Shown here piece after piece: positions 9,913 to 22,003 of a stretch of 64,000 nt of DNA. Within the stretch, counting starts at the first letter, position 1; each line of letters opens with the position of its first letter. The position numbers and the translations under genes are program-made. This DNA comes from Juglans regia (lineage: Eukaryota > Streptophyta > Magnoliopsida > Fagales > Juglandaceae): positions 9,497,295-9,561,294 of the forward strand of contig NC_049916.1 of the NCBI RefSeq assembly GCF_001411555.2, given 5' to 3'. The notes beneath the pieces are model-generated. The model ran no database searches, was not told the origin of the DNA, and was given only the letters and a program-made list of their open reading frames with translations.

Positions 9913-10965
9913 ATGCATATTAGAATGGCACCTTGTGGAAGAAGACCACGCGTACCCCCCTTTGAGAACAATACCGTACAAGATGATAATTCAGAAGTAC
10001 TCACTGCTGCAGCGACACGTTTCTTTCAAAGGATGGTCAATGGTGATATGGTGGTTGGTAGAACCCCACAAGTAGGATGCACATTAGAACAGTTCTCCCG
10101 CCAGCACCCACCTACTTTCGACGACAAATCAAATGCCATGGATGCAGAGAGCTGGATCTAACGATTGGAACAGATCTTTGAGGCACTTTATTGCACAGAT
10201 GATCAGAAGGTGACTTATGCTGCTTTCAACTTAACAGATGCGGCAAACAAGTGGTGGAAATCAACACGAGCACTCTTGTAGATGGAACTAGGAGATGGAG
10301 TCCCTATCACATGGGAGTGTTTTAGAAAGATATTTTTGGAGCGTTTCTTTCCTCAGACTCTTTGCAAGTCTAGGGCCTGTCAGTTTGCAGATCTTACCCA
10401 GGGAACAATGACAGTAGACCAATACGCTACCAAATTCATGGAATTGTCCCGTTTCGCCAGTTACTTAATTCCAGATGAGGAAAAGAAAGCTGAAAAGTTT
10501 GAGCGCGGTCTAAATCGCAGGATTAGGGAGCGCGTACGTACTCTCAGGATTCGGAGTTTCACAGAATTGGTCACCTGTGCTACCATTGCTGAAGAAGACA
10601 TTCAAGAAAGTATCAATTACAATAATCAAAGGAAGCGACAGCAGCAGCAACAACTCCAACCAGCATCACATAGGGATAAGAGGCCTTTTCAGGATAATGG
10701 ACAATGGCCATGACAGGGCGAGACAGGGTGGCTTCCTATGTGTGGGAAGTGTAGTAAGAGGCATGCATGGAAATGTTTGATGGGAACCGAAGCATGTTTC
10801 AAGTGTGGGAAGGAAGGACACCATCTTCGAGATTGTCCTGGGAAGAACATAGCTACTACTCAAGCTACAAGAGATGGACAGAAGAATATGGCACCAACTC
10901 GAGTTTTCTCCTTGGCACAGTTGCGTGACACCGATGCGCCCGCCAATGAGAACACAGGTAACTAA
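9913..10965 (+). pseudogene. gag pseudogene of the TR-GAG element
   Basis: One reading frame of about 350 codons, broken by three in-frame stops: TAA at 10159-10161, TAG at 10279-10281 and TGA at 10711-10713. It has a retrotransposon Gag core (WWKSTRALL.., FLERFFP, L.QGTMTV..Y..KF..L) and a zinc-binding C terminus. The latter combines a CxxC-xxxx-H-xxx-C-like half (CGKCSKRHAWKC) with a classic CX2CX4HX4C knuckle at 10795-10836. The family is that of Gypsy capsid proteins, which coat the element RNA. All three stops can be explained by C-to-T or G-to-A changes, as expected from deamination of methylated cytosine. Confidence 0.85.
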
Positions 10966-11450
10966 TTTCCTTAATTAGAAATATTGATTATTGTTGGAAT
11001 ATTAGGTATGTAAGTTGTGGAATTCATGATGACTATTGGAAATATTATAGGTGTTATAGGTAACGAAATTCTATCTCAGCATGAATTATAGGAGTTAGGA
11101 TCTAAACTTTGGAGAGCCTCAGGTTACGATTTATTTGAGATTATTATTGCATGTGGAGAGTTCTATTATTCTATGTGGAGAGTCTTAATTACTTTTCTGT
11201 GGAGTTTAGATAATCTTCTAGTCAAATTATTTTTGGCTTATAATCGAACCCATTATTGACGTTTACAATTTTGGAGATCAATAAGTGAGATTTAAGAATA
11301 AATCTTGAAGGATTAAAAGTATGGGAATAATAGGGTCGATTAAATGATCAAGGATTGAGAATAAAGACGACGAAAGAATGTGGAGAATAAGTACACTGGT
11401 TTTTAGGTCCAGCAAATTCTGAGGACGGAATTTCTATAAGGAGGGGAGAT
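10966..11450 (+). other. Non-coding internal tail and polypurine tract
   Basis: About 480 bp without open frames separate gag from the 3' LTR; no pol remnant could be recognised. The last bases, AAGGAGGGGAGA (11438-11449), are the polypurine tract that primes plus-strand DNA. Confidence 0.75.
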
Positions 11451-12392
11451 TGTAACGACCCGATCCTATATTTTTAGGGATAAATTACAAAAAATTATTT
11501 TTAAGCTCAATAAATGAGTTAAAGCCCATATGAGAATTATCAGATTATTTTTTTATTAAACCTAGAATTAAGGCTCCAATATTGAGTCCAAATACTATTA
11601 TTATTCTTATTTCCTTTTCGTCATAAAACTCCTAGTTACCGGATTTTCTTCTATGAATTTCAATCTGTATAAAATCTAGTTCCACTCCCATGCACGCACG
11701 TCTCTTCTTCTTCTTCACTAGGGTTTTCATTGGTCTATATATAGAGGCTTATTTACGTCCAGTCCCAGCCAATACTTTCAACGTGAACAACCAGCCTCTT
11801 CCTCAAGCCGAAACCAAACCCACGCCTTCTACCCCACGTCGCACTCTGATCCCCTCCACGCCAACCCAAATTGCAAGCCGCACTCCTTAAGCCCTTGCAC
11901 GTTGCCCTCCACTTCATGCACAGCCTCCAGGCCACATCTAGGAAAGAAGCAACCGAGAACCACCTTTCCCTCCACTATAAATCCCAGAAAATAACTTCAT
12001 TGCCGAGTTGGTCCACATTTTTCCTCCACGCACAGAACCACTGCACACCACCGGGAACCCACTGCACCACCTTGCCGAAGCCAAGCAAACCACGACACAG
12101 CTCCTCCCTCTGACCACCTCGTTGCCCAGCTAGCAGAACCACTTCTCGACCTGCCCTTGGAAAAGCCAACAAGCCACTGCCATCCTCCCCTGTTTTTAGC
12201 CCTCAAAACAAAGTGTTTTTGGAGCCCACTGTAGAGCCAAGCCTCCACCTTGTCAACCGTCTCTCCTCGTCGGAAGCGTCCTCAACACACGGCTGCAACT
12301 CGGCTAGCTACGCCCCGGACCACCATACGTAAGTCCTCTCCCTCAAGCCGTGTCCTTTCCCCTCTCGTTCATCTCGTCTCTCTCACTTTCCG

Positions 12393-12423
<31 letters not shown>

Positions 12424-12695
12424 TAGTGGCCCAATCGCCGTAGTTGCCACCACGCCCAGCCACGAGCCGCCGCTAGTTGTTGATCACGGTAAGCCCCTGC
12501 CCTTTGCCTTACGCGTAAACCCATCTCGAATGCATTCAACCCGTTCACGCGATACATCCCCACCCTTGACCAACCTATTAAGTCTCTTGGCTTTAATTTA
12601 TAGATGGGAGTATTACATAGCGTACTGTATAGGTAATAACCGTAATATAGACTTATTATAAATGGACGGAAAGAATTTTGTTTGCGCTTAATGGG

Positions 12696-12727
<32 letters not shown>

Positions 12728-14309
12728 TTATGGTTTTAAGGGAGTTACATATGAAAGGTTAGACTATTTTAGAAAAATTTATCAAACGTCGGGAAATTTA
12801 AGTGGGACATATAAACTCTAGATACACAGAATTGATGTCAATATTATGGATTCAATGTGATTTTAGAGTTTTGAAAGACCAAAGTTTATGGAAAATATAG
12901 ATTAAGTTGGAATTTCTAGTTTAATTACAAGGTACATCTTTAAGTAGAAATTTACGTAAGCTACGTGTCTATCTTATAGGAAATCAGTCGCGCTCCGGAA
13001 ATAGTGGATTAGCGTTGCAAGGTAAGTAGTATGATCATATACTTACACGTATGTACGGTGAACTGCTTGTCTTTTTATAAAAGATATTATGCATGTATGC
13101 CCTTCATTGGAAGCCCTTTTTTACGTACCCAAGACATGATAAAATTATAAAAAATCCATGATTTTATGTGAAGTATTATGCATTATGTTATTTAAGACAG
13201 AACATGATTTTATGAAATGAGTTATGCATCAACAGATTTATAAAAAAGTTATGATTTTATGTGAAAGTTTATGAATATTGATGATCTTATGTGATAATTT
13301 ATGCATTAAAATAATTATGGGAAGTCATACATGATTTTATGTGAGAGATTATTCATAAAATTATTTATTAAATGCATGATTTTACGTAAGACTTATTTCA
13401 TAAAATTATTTATGAAATGCATGATTTTATGTGAGATTTATTTCATAAAATTTTCTATGAAAAGTCATGAATTTATGTGAGGAAACTTGTATCACGATAT
13501 TTATGAAATAATGTGATTTCATTTGAAATCTATGATACTATATGACAAGTATGTATGAGATTTCTGTTGAAATCTATGAAATGACCAGTATACAAGTATG
13601 ATTATGATAAGATATGTAACGGCCTATGTTATGATATGAAAATGGTACTTATGTTATGGGCATATTGCATTGCCAGGTCGTGCATGCTGGTAGTGCACCC
13701 AGTATGTCTTCCCTATGTATGGATTCTACGACCCGCGGCCATGAGCGGAATCAGAATCTATTTAGATTCGCTAACCCTAACTCACGGGGGTCAACAGTGG
13801 GTAACGGCCTATGATAAGTGAAAGATAAGTTAATGTTATTGTTAATGTTATTTATGAATGTATTTATAAATATGCACGTTTTTCAAGAAACCTTATGTTT
13901 ATTATGTTTACTGTATGATGTGTTGCTTATTGAGTATTCGACTTTTTTTTGATTGTTTTTATGTTTTTAAACCACCCCAAGTGATGACATTTATGAAGAT
14001 GAGACTGCAGGACAAGACTTGACCCAGGGAGGCGAGGCAGAGGCCTAGACAGATTATGCTATGACTATTTCTATGGTTTAAAGTTTAAATAAATTTTTTT
14101 GATAAGCACATGAGACTTCCGTATTTTTAATAAGTGCTTCCGCCGACTTTATTTTGGATTTTCAGTATTTATTGAAGTTTATTATTTTATGGAATTCTTT
14201 CGCATCTGGCACGTTGTTAAAAAGGAAAAGTTTTTATATTTAAGTTTAGTAGTAGCACACTAGCTTTCCAAAAATTCTAGAATGTCTTTTTGGGAAGCGG
14301 GGTGTTACA
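11451..14309 (+). repeat. 3' LTR of the TR-GAG element
   Basis: Starts TGTAACGACCC and ends GTGTTACA. It is collinear with the 5' LTR apart from small indels: it lacks about 40 bp of TTA-rich sequence near the start and has a longer CT run at 12392-12420. It keeps the TATA box at 11736-11743 and the tandem array at about 13150-13510. Confidence 0.88.
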
Positions 14310-14740
14310 GTATATGAGTTAAACTATCTAGATTATAATTTAAAGTTTGAATTAGAAATCTTGATGAATAACATAAAAGATCTTAAGAGAAAACAACAAT
14401 AGATGAGACAAGATTATACTTTAATGATGACTAAATATCATGTATATCATAGTAGACAAACGGCAATAGATTACTTTGAAGCTGACTGCAACTTCCTACG
14501 AAGCAAAATTAAAAGTGTAAGAAATCATTTGAAAATTTTTGCTTTGTTAAAAAAAAAGGGTATGAAATCACTGATACAGATTTTTACAAAGATAATCCAT
14601 AGCAAAAGAGAATGAAGTTTATTGGAAATCTTGTGTTGGAAAGCCATGAAAATCCGTTGGTCAGCCCATTCATGTTGAAAGGCTTTAAGGATGGTCCTGG
14701 TAGTGTTCCATCAAGTTCTTAATTTACTTATTTATCTTTG
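14310..14740 (+). pseudogene. Pararetroviral polyprotein N-terminal region (decayed)
   Basis: An open stretch at 14403-14615, rich in K, N and H, lies directly after the LTR insertion. It precedes the movement protein and is followed by broken frames to about 14740. I place it in the viral polyprotein by position only; the residues themselves are not diagnostic. Confidence 0.5.
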
Positions 14741-14749
14741 GATATAGGA

Positions 14750-15600
14750 AATTTTTGTTTAAAAACTTGTCTCAATGAATTCTTTATTCAAACCTAATGA
14801 ATCAACTACTAGTATCCTCATAGAACATGATAACATCAACTAATAAGATTACAGTATAATAGATATAGAAAGAAATCTACAAGATTGGACAATTCCTAAT
14901 GTTTCAAAAAATCAAATATACAAACATTCTATTTTTTCTTCTAAATTATCATTTCTTACAAATTATACAATTAAAACAGTAGAAAAAACTATTAGTTTAA
15001 ATAATGATTATGAATCATTACAACTATTAACAAAAGAAGCAATTAAACATCACAAAGAACAGTAATACTCTTTTATACATATTGGACTAGTACAAGTAGT
15101 TATAAAACCCCTCACCATAAGTGGATTGAATACCTAAATATTACTCTGTTCAAGAGATAAAGACACTATAATTTTCATGATTCATTACTTGGAATGGTAG
15201 AATCAAGTTTATTCCAAGGTCCAGTTTATTTTAATTGTAATCCCAATTATTCTATTTCATTATTTGATGCTAATATCTTATTTGCTTTAACATTAAATAT
15301 TAAAACAAACGGTTATCAAATGATGAAATGGTCACATCTTTTAACAGTAGTATATAGAATTCATTATAAATTAATGAAAACAACATTAGAACCACAAGCT
15401 CTTATTACCAGTCCAAAATGATATACACTATTATTACAATCTAGTACACAAAACTCTAGTATACAAATTTCTAAACAAATCAATTGGAATCAAATTACTC
15501 TCGCTAATAAATGACAATTAGAAAACATTACTCCATTACTTAAGGTAGAAAATAATTCTAAAGATGATCTTGAATATATAGATAAAAAAGCGGACCAAAT
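14750..15600 (+). pseudogene. Pararetroviral movement protein remnant
   Basis: The best-preserved part is 15194-15421. It has the SSLFQGPVYFNCNPNYSISL and D-A-N-I-L core seen in caulimovirid movement proteins of the 30K superfamily, which dilate plasmodesmata for cell-to-cell spread. Upstream parts are spread over several frames with stops. Copy B lacks this region. No functional product is possible. Confidence 0.75.
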
Positions 15601-16659
15601 AGTCTAAATAGCCTTTCAACTCTTTAGAAGATCTCTTTCACATTATTCTTTTCCAGCACCTTCTAGTTTTGAAACACCCAGATATGTTCTTACGTCAATC
15701 TCTCAGAATAGATCTCAAAATTTTGACACCAGATCCCAGAGTGTAGACACATAGATTCAGAGAATAATTCCAGGAAATATTATTGCTACGCTAATATATA
15801 CTGTTAACCATCCAAATAGAGCATCCACTTCTCATAATCTTGAAAAAGAACATTATTCTCCAACATATTTAAAAGTAGTTAGAGATGATGCCCAAATGTA
15901 TACTCTGAATAAAGAAGAATTTGAAATTAACAAAGAATATTTCAAAGAAAATTATATGAAAGAAGAAAACAGTCACAAAAGATTAGTATTTTTCTCAACT
16001 TTTAAAAAAATAGAAAGAGATTATATTTAAGAAAAATATTATGAGTATTTAGAGAAAATATAGATTAATATATCTTTCCTTACATGATTTGAAATATATA
16101 AATCAAATCAATTGTCTATCATAAACAGGACTACTAATCAATGGATTAAAGAAGAGAATAATCAAATTGTTTATGAAGAATATCTCCTTTTGAAACCATC
16201 AAGTTCAATTAAACAAAATACTCAAATATTGGCTTCACCGATTAAAAAACACAATAATACAATAGAAGGTAAAACACTGATAAAAATATTGATAATATAA
16301 TCTAGCAAAACAATTACACCAATTTATATCTTAAAACCATGAGTAAACAATTAGAAAGAATTGAATCCCAAATATATCCTATTAATCTGCCTATTAAAGA
16401 AGTAAAAGAAACCCCTTTATTTGTTCCCCATGAAATCTCATCTCATTTAAAAACTATTTTTTCTAAAAACAAAAATGATTTATTGGAACAAATCTATAAT
16501 AAATTAGAAAAATTAACTATTAGTAATACTGCATCTATCTCAAAATAGCCTCATATTAATGTATTAAGTAAGACAGACTCACCTGCATTATCTGATTCTG
16601 AAATTAGTAATATTGAAAACTAATTTAAAAATTTAGATTTACAAATAAATAAGATTTAG
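15601..16659 (+). pseudogene. Linker between movement and coat protein (decayed)
   Basis: Low-complexity N/K/I-rich coding-like sequence with short open stretches (16112-16300, 16339-16548). From about 15620 it has a matching reverse-complement partner in copy B (ending near 24525), which is how I assign it to the virus. Confidence 0.6.
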
Positions 16660-17640
16660 AGGAGATCATGTTAATAATTTTCAGCTAGAGATTCTAAACA
16701 TCATGTTTCTATTACTCGTAATTGGTATCTAAGGCCTACTCCACCAGATATGCAATTTGAAGAAAGAGAACATATAGTAAGATCTGATTTCGCATTAGAT
16801 GTATTATATGAATGAAATATAGATGGATTATTTGATGATGAAATATTAAATCATTTCCAATAAATGATTATGGTTGCTAACTTCTATAAAAGTAATAGAA
16901 AAACTGATCACTAAGTAGCACATATTATTGTTACATGGTTTACTGGCCAACTAAAAAGCTGGTGAGATCATTATCTTTCACACGAACAAATGACACAAAT
17001 ATTAACTGCATATAAATATGATGAAAACATGTAAATGATTAAAACACAAAACGGTTTACCATTAGAAGATACTGTAAAAACTTTAATATATGCATTAACT
17101 AAACATTTTGTTGGTGATCCTATTCAATTCAAAGAAAGAACCAGCGATCTATTGATTAATTTAAAATGTCCTCAATTATCTGATTTTCGTTGGTATAAAG
17201 ATGTATTTCTAACTAAGGTTGAGATCATAAATGATTGCCAACAGCCACACTGGAAGGAAAAGTTCATAGCCGGACTTTCATATTATTTTGTCCAAAAGGT
17301 ACGAGAATCATTAGTAAAATTAGATGGTACTATCGACTTTCAAAATCTCACATATGGTGATATAATAACTACTATTAATAGAACTGGTTTAACTATGTGC
17401 AACGATTTAAGATTAAAAAAGTAAATGGAGAAAGAAAAGAAATTTGCTATAAAAGAATTAGGTACCTTTTGTGAGCAGTTTGGTTATACCCCATTACTAG
17501 CCCCCCTTCAAGAAAATACAAAAAAGGAAAAAGAATTTATAAGAATTATTCCAAAAATTATTCTAACAAAAAATGAAAATATAAAAAACCCTATAAAAGG
17601 ACAAAAGGGAAACAAATATAAAATAAACCAATAAAAAATC
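16660..17640 (+). pseudogene. Pararetroviral coat protein remnant
   Basis: Two open stretches (17035-17424 and 17425-17634) are separated only by a TAA at 17422-17424, and further in-frame TGA/TAA codons lie upstream. The conserved FRWYKDVFLTKV, P.WKEKFIAGL and TYGDII..I...G..MC.D segments are typical of the coat protein of this virus group, which forms the capsid. The same segment is present in copy B with different stops, so the breaks arose independently. Confidence 0.8.
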
Positions 17641-17674
17641 CTAAAAAGACAAATAAAAAAATAAAAAAATTATT

Positions 17675-17716
17675 TGTTATAAATGCAGAAAAGTTAGACA
17701 TTATAAATCGAATTGT
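17675..17716 (+). pseudogene. CCHC zinc finger of the viral coat protein
   Basis: The codons give C-X2-C-X4-H-X4-C with all four ligands kept. This RNA-binding finger sits at the C-terminal end of the coat protein in the Caulimoviridae. Stops on both sides leave it isolated. Confidence 0.8.
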
Positions 17717-18108
17717 AAAATCAAACAACAAATTAATGAACTAGACATATCTGATACATTAAAAGAAAAATAATTAGACATCTTTATAATACATTCAAGT
17801 GAAGAGAGAAAGCTCTTCAGAAGAAAAAGAAATATAGCAATTAAAAGAATCAAGTTTTTCAGAACAATCTTTTGATAGTGTTTTGATAAGAATAATTGTA
17901 TTTGTAATAAAACCATTAATGTACTTTCAAAACAAGAAGATGTTATATTAGAATTAATAGACAAATCAATGATCCTTAAGAAAGAAAAGATTACTTAGAA
18001 AAATTAAAAGATACTTTTAATGGTCAAAACACTTCAGTAACATCTTCAGCACCTTTCAATTTTTTAGAAATAGTATGAAGGTTCAAAATAGAAAAACAAA
18101 AAATTGCA

Positions 18109-18369
18109 GTGCAAGATCTACAACATGAAATTAATGAGATAAAACAAGAAATTATAAATTTGAAAACATCCAATTTTAAACTAGAAGTTTCAAATGAACA
18201 ATTATTACAAGAAATTATAGAATTAAAAATAGATAAAAATGTAAATAATCTTCATAATAAAGAACATAATAAAGAACAAGGAGACTGTTCAACAATAGTT
18301 ATGAAGAAACAGATAATTTCATTAATATCCTTGATAAGATTAATTTTAAAAAATGGTATGCTGAAGTAA
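18109..18369 (+). pseudogene. Coiled-coil segment between coat protein and protease
   Basis: About 40 residues show heptad-like spacing of L and I with many E and K (LQHEINEIKQEI...), strongly suggesting a coiled coil. The equivalent lies in copy B at 21758-22003. It ends where the protease region begins, in another frame. Confidence 0.6.
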
Positions 18370-18948
18370 CAATCTCAATTAATCAAGATTTTTCTTTCAC
18401 TACAATTGCCCTATTAAATACAAGAGTAGATTTAACTTCTATACAAGAGGGATTAATACCTTCTAAATATTTTGAAAAAATAAAAGAAATATTATCTCAA
18501 GCTAATGGAACAAAATTAAATATAAATTATAAATTATCTAATGCACATATTTGTAATAATGGAATTTGTTTTAAAACAATATTTATTCTAGTAAAAAATA
18601 TTAATACCAAAATAATATTAAGAAACCCTTTCCTTACCTTACTTTACCCTTTCTCTGTAACAGAAGAATGAATCTCTACCAAAATGCTTGGACAAGAGAT
18701 TCAATTTAAATTTTTATTTCCCCCTATATCAAAAGAAATTACCTCTTTAAAAAAAGTTTCATTAATAAGAGAAATTAATTTTTTAACAAAAAATTGAATT
18801 AGAAGAAAGGAAAAACATATAAGTTTCTTAAAACAAGAATTAAAGTATAAAATGATTCAAGAACAATTAAAAGATCCATTATTAACTCAAAAAATTAATA
18901 ATTTTAAAACTATAAGTGAAAATGAAGTATGCTTTAATCTGCCTAATA
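18360..18948 (+). pseudogene. Pararetroviral protease and truncated RT start
   Basis: A retropepsin-like region, but the active-site triplet at 18417-18425 reads N-T-R where copy B has D-T-G, so it is catalytically dead. It is followed by the protease-RT linker with in-frame stops and a few residues of the RT N terminus. It then breaks off at the inversion junction near 18948. Confidence 0.75.
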
Positions 18949-19879
18949 GTGGTGAACAATGGCTTAATGCTGGTTGATTGTTATTTTGTGAAGTAAAAAT
19001 TCGACTACTTTCCTGGAGGGGAAGAGGAAGGAAAAGAGGTTCGGGTCCATAATATTCGCACCATAGTGAAAACCATTACGGGAGTATGTTGATCTCTTTT
19101 CATTTGTCAAAATGAGGGAACCACAAATGACGCAAATTTTTATTTTATTTTAGAAACATTTTTGTTCATACTTGCCGGTAATCATGATAATCATAACATG
19201 TAGGATCATAAGGATGAGAAAACTTTCTTGTTAAATAGGGATTTTCTTTCTATTGTTCCAAAGTGAGAATTTGTTTAATGGTAACTTTATGAAAAATAAT
19301 AATTGGGGATGCAGGTGAAGAGTGTCAAGTTTGAAGAGAACAAAGGATTTCAGAAAGAATAATTGAGTCGGTGTCTACTAATATGAATTCATAAAATTGT
19401 TGGATTTTTTTAATGTTTTGTGGAACATAATTCCAATTTGGTAAGAGAAGCTTATCAAGTAATTTTTGTGGGTCAGATAGATGTTGAGTTTCAGATTCGA
19501 TGGGAAAGACTGAGTGCCAGTGAGATTTAATGATAATAGGAGATGTGGATGGCTGAGGTAGTAATGGAGGATTAATAATTTGGGAAGGAGAAGAAGAAGG
19601 AGAGGAAACTGCTTTGGAGTAGGTTGGTAATTTTGGAAGAGCTAATGGTGAGAATGAATTGTAAGACGGTCTAATATTTTGCGGTAATGACTCTAGTACC
19701 GTATGTGGTCTTGGACTTGCAGAGAGACAAGGTGAATGATAAGGAGAAGATGGTGGTCGTGCGTAAGAAGATTTAGACTTTACTTTTAACTTTGAGGTTG
19801 ACACAATTTTCCCTGTAAGAATTCTCGGGATAGAAAATAGGAAGAAAATTAGATTTTCCTTTAATATATTCAATATCAA
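18949..19879 (-). pseudogene. C-terminal extension downstream of viral RNase H
   Basis: An S/P-rich open stretch (19325-19879) is followed by broken frames down to the junction at 18949. It overlaps the RNase H reading frame near 19773-19879 in another frame. The residues at the overlap suggest one ancestral polyprotein split by a frameshift rather than two genes. Function unknown. Confidence 0.6.
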
Positions 19880-20300
19880 AATAAAAAATACTTAATATAA
19901 CTTGCCATCTAGCAAATATTTGTTTAGCAGCCAGACTTTTCACATCTTTAATCAAAATCTCATTGGCTGATTTACAATCTATTCTAAGCAAAAAGTTTTG
20001 ATTCAACAAATCATTTTAAAATTTAGAAATACATAATATAATAGTCAAAATTTCTTTTTTAATAGTACTATAACTCTTTTGGGCAGGATTCCAACATCCT
20101 GAATGGAATCGAACAATCTTTTTCGAATCAATTGATAATTTTTGTTTCATAATTCCTCTATAACTAAGATCAGAGGCATTTGTTTCAACAATTTTTAAAG
20201 TATGAGGAGATGGAAGTCCCAAGCATGGTAATTTCTTAACATGAGACTTAATTTGTTTTATAATATTGGTATGTTTTTCTGTCCATGGAGGTGGATTCTT
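19773..20300 (-). pseudogene. Pararetroviral RNase H remnant
   Basis: Two frames (20016-20222 and 19773-20009) hold the RNase H region after the RT connection: a V/I-E-T-N-A-S segment where the family has its first Asp, GCWNPAQK-like, and a final D-x-K-S-A..KQIFARWQ segment. The frame break between them and the changed first acidic residue mean it is inactive. Confidence 0.75.
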
Positions 20301-21256
20301 TTTTAATCTTTTAAATAATGGTTTACATAATAGCCTAAGAGATTGATAAAAATCTACAACATAATTGAGACTTCCTAAAAATCTTTGTAGTTGTTGCTTG
20401 TCTTTTATTTCATATGGAAATTTATCAGCAAATTCTATTGTTCTGCTAATTGGTGTAATAGTTCCTTGATAAATTTCATGTCCAAGAAATCTAATTTTGT
20501 CTTGGAATAATTTTATTTTTGGTGATGAAACAACTAATCCATTTTGTTTAATAATTTGGACAAAAGTATTTAAATGTTTTTAATGTTATTCAATAGATGA
20601 AGAAAATATTAATATATCATCTAATAAATTATCGAAAAATGAGTAAAAGAAGTTAATATCTCATTCATAATAGTTTGAAATTCATTGGGAGCATTTTTTA
20701 ATCCAAAGGCCATGACGTTCCATTGATCATAATGTCCAAAGGGAACTATAAATGCTGTTTTATGTCTTTTTCAGCAATTTGGATTTGCCAAAATCCACTT
20801 TTCTTGTCAAATTTTAAAAATATTGTAGCATTATATAATCGAGATAATAAATCTTTTTTATTAGAAATTAAATATCTAATCCATTGTAATACTTTATTTA
20901 AAGGCTTATAATTGATGACTAGACGATGAACTTCTCTTTCTAATTCTGCCTGTTTTTAAAAATAAAATGCAACACAACTCCATTGTGACTTATTTTTTCT
21001 AATTAATCATTTTGTTAATAAATCATTAATTTCTTTTTTTACAAAATTCTAATAATTTATTATCCATTTGAATCGGTCTAACCTTAGTTGGAATATGTTT
21101 CTCAGAAAAGTTTTTTTTATAGGGTAATTCAACTATATGTTGTTTTCTATTCCAGAAAGCATTGGGCAGATTAGAGCATACTTCATTTTCAGTTATAGTT
21201 TTAAAATTATCAATTTTTTGAGTTAATAATAGATCTTTTAATTGTTCTTGAATCAT
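20300..21256 (-). pseudogene. Pararetroviral reverse transcriptase remnant
   Basis: The N-terminal part (21026-21256) has KHIPTKVRPIQM, typical of caulimovirid RT. Further down come a K-x-G-F-W-Q-I-Q-I segment and a double-Asp catalytic motif at about 20600-20625, which reads L-L-D-D where the family has a Tyr-x-Asp-Asp box. Several stops and frameshifts split it. Copy A lacks this region. Confidence 0.8.
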
Positions 21257-21479
21257 TTTATATTTTAATTCTTGTTTTAAGAAACTTATATGTTTTTCCT
21301 TTCTTCTAATTCTATTTTTTGTTAGAAAATTAATTTATCTGGTTAATGAAACTTCTTTTAAGGAGTTAATTTCTTTTGATACATGGGGAAATATGAATTT
21401 AAATTGAATCTCTTGTCCAAGTATTTTGGTAGAGATTCATTCTTCTATTATAGAGAAATGGTAAATTAAGGTAAGGAAA

Positions 21480-21770
21480 GGGTTTTATAATATTACTTTG
21501 GTATTAATATTTTTTACTAGAATAAATGTTGTTTTAAAATAAATTCCATTATTACAAATATGTGCTTTAGATAATTTATAATTTATGTTTAATTTTGTTC
21601 CGTTGGTTTGAGATAACGTTTCTTTTGTTTTTTCAAAATATTTTGAAGGTATCAATCCCTCTTGTATACAATTTAAATCTGCTCCTGTATCTATTAGGGC
21701 AATTGTAGTGAAAGAAAAATCTTGATTAATTGAGATTGTTACTTCAACATACCATTTTTAGAAATTTATC
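21480..21770 (-). pseudogene. Pararetroviral aspartic protease remnant
   Basis: The retropepsin triplet D-T-G is kept at 21683-21691 (minus strand), with hydrophobic residues before it and A-D-L after it. Stops follow in the linker to the RT. It is better preserved than the same region in copy A. Confidence 0.75.
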
Positions 21771-22003
21771 TTATCAAGAATATTAATGAAATTATTTGTT
21801 TCATCTTTTATAATTATTGTTGAACAGTCTCCTTGTTCTTTATTATGTTCTTTATTATGAAGATTATTTATATTTTTATCTATTTTTAATAATATAATTT
21901 CATATAATAATTGTTCGTTTGAAGTTTCTAGTTTAAGATTAGATATTTTCAAATTTATAATTTCTTGTTTTATCTCATTAATTTCATGTTGTAGATCTTG
22001 CAC
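21758..22003 (-). pseudogene. Viral coiled-coil segment, copy B
   Basis: Counterpart of 18109-18369, with the same Leu/Ile heptads and the same stretch after them (NKEHNKEQGDC). Close similarity of the two copies anchors the inverted-repeat alignment. Confidence 0.6.

Larger units (their letters stand above)
6797..14309 (+). mobile_element. Non-autonomous LTR retrotransposon with gag only (TR-GAG type)
   Basis: Two closely similar LTRs (2884 and 2859 bp) start TGTAACGAYCCGATCC and end GGGGTGTTAYA. They flank an internal region of just 1770 bp with a tRNA-iMet primer site, a decayed gag and a polypurine tract, and no protease, RT or integrase. That layout is the one described for plant TR-GAG elements, which rely on pol proteins from Gypsy partners. 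The flanks are ATATA (6792-6796) and GTATA (14310-14314), a target duplication with one mismatch. The 5' LTR ends ATA rather than ACA, a C-to-T change. It seems to have inserted into the pararetroviral copy that continues at 14310. Confidence 0.85.
14310..18948 (+). mobile_element. Endogenous pararetrovirus copy A (Caulimoviridae, petuvirus/florendovirus-like), truncated
   Basis: In order along the + strand there are an N-terminal coiled region, a movement protein, a long linker, a coat protein with CCHC finger, a coiled coil, an aspartic protease and the first residues of a reverse transcriptase. This order within one polyprotein fits petuviruses and florendoviruses among plant DNA pararetroviruses. 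It is full of stops and frameshifts, so it is a fossil. The homology to copy B stops abruptly near 18948, where copy B starts in the opposite direction. Its 5' leader may be the stretch at 6652-6796, split off by the TR-GAG insertion. Confidence 0.85.

Noticed and set aside
19325..19879. Independent second viral gene in copy B
   Set aside because: Its start overlaps the RNase H frame, and residues on both sides of the overlap look like one polyprotein broken by a frameshift. A separate gene cannot be shown from one decayed copy.
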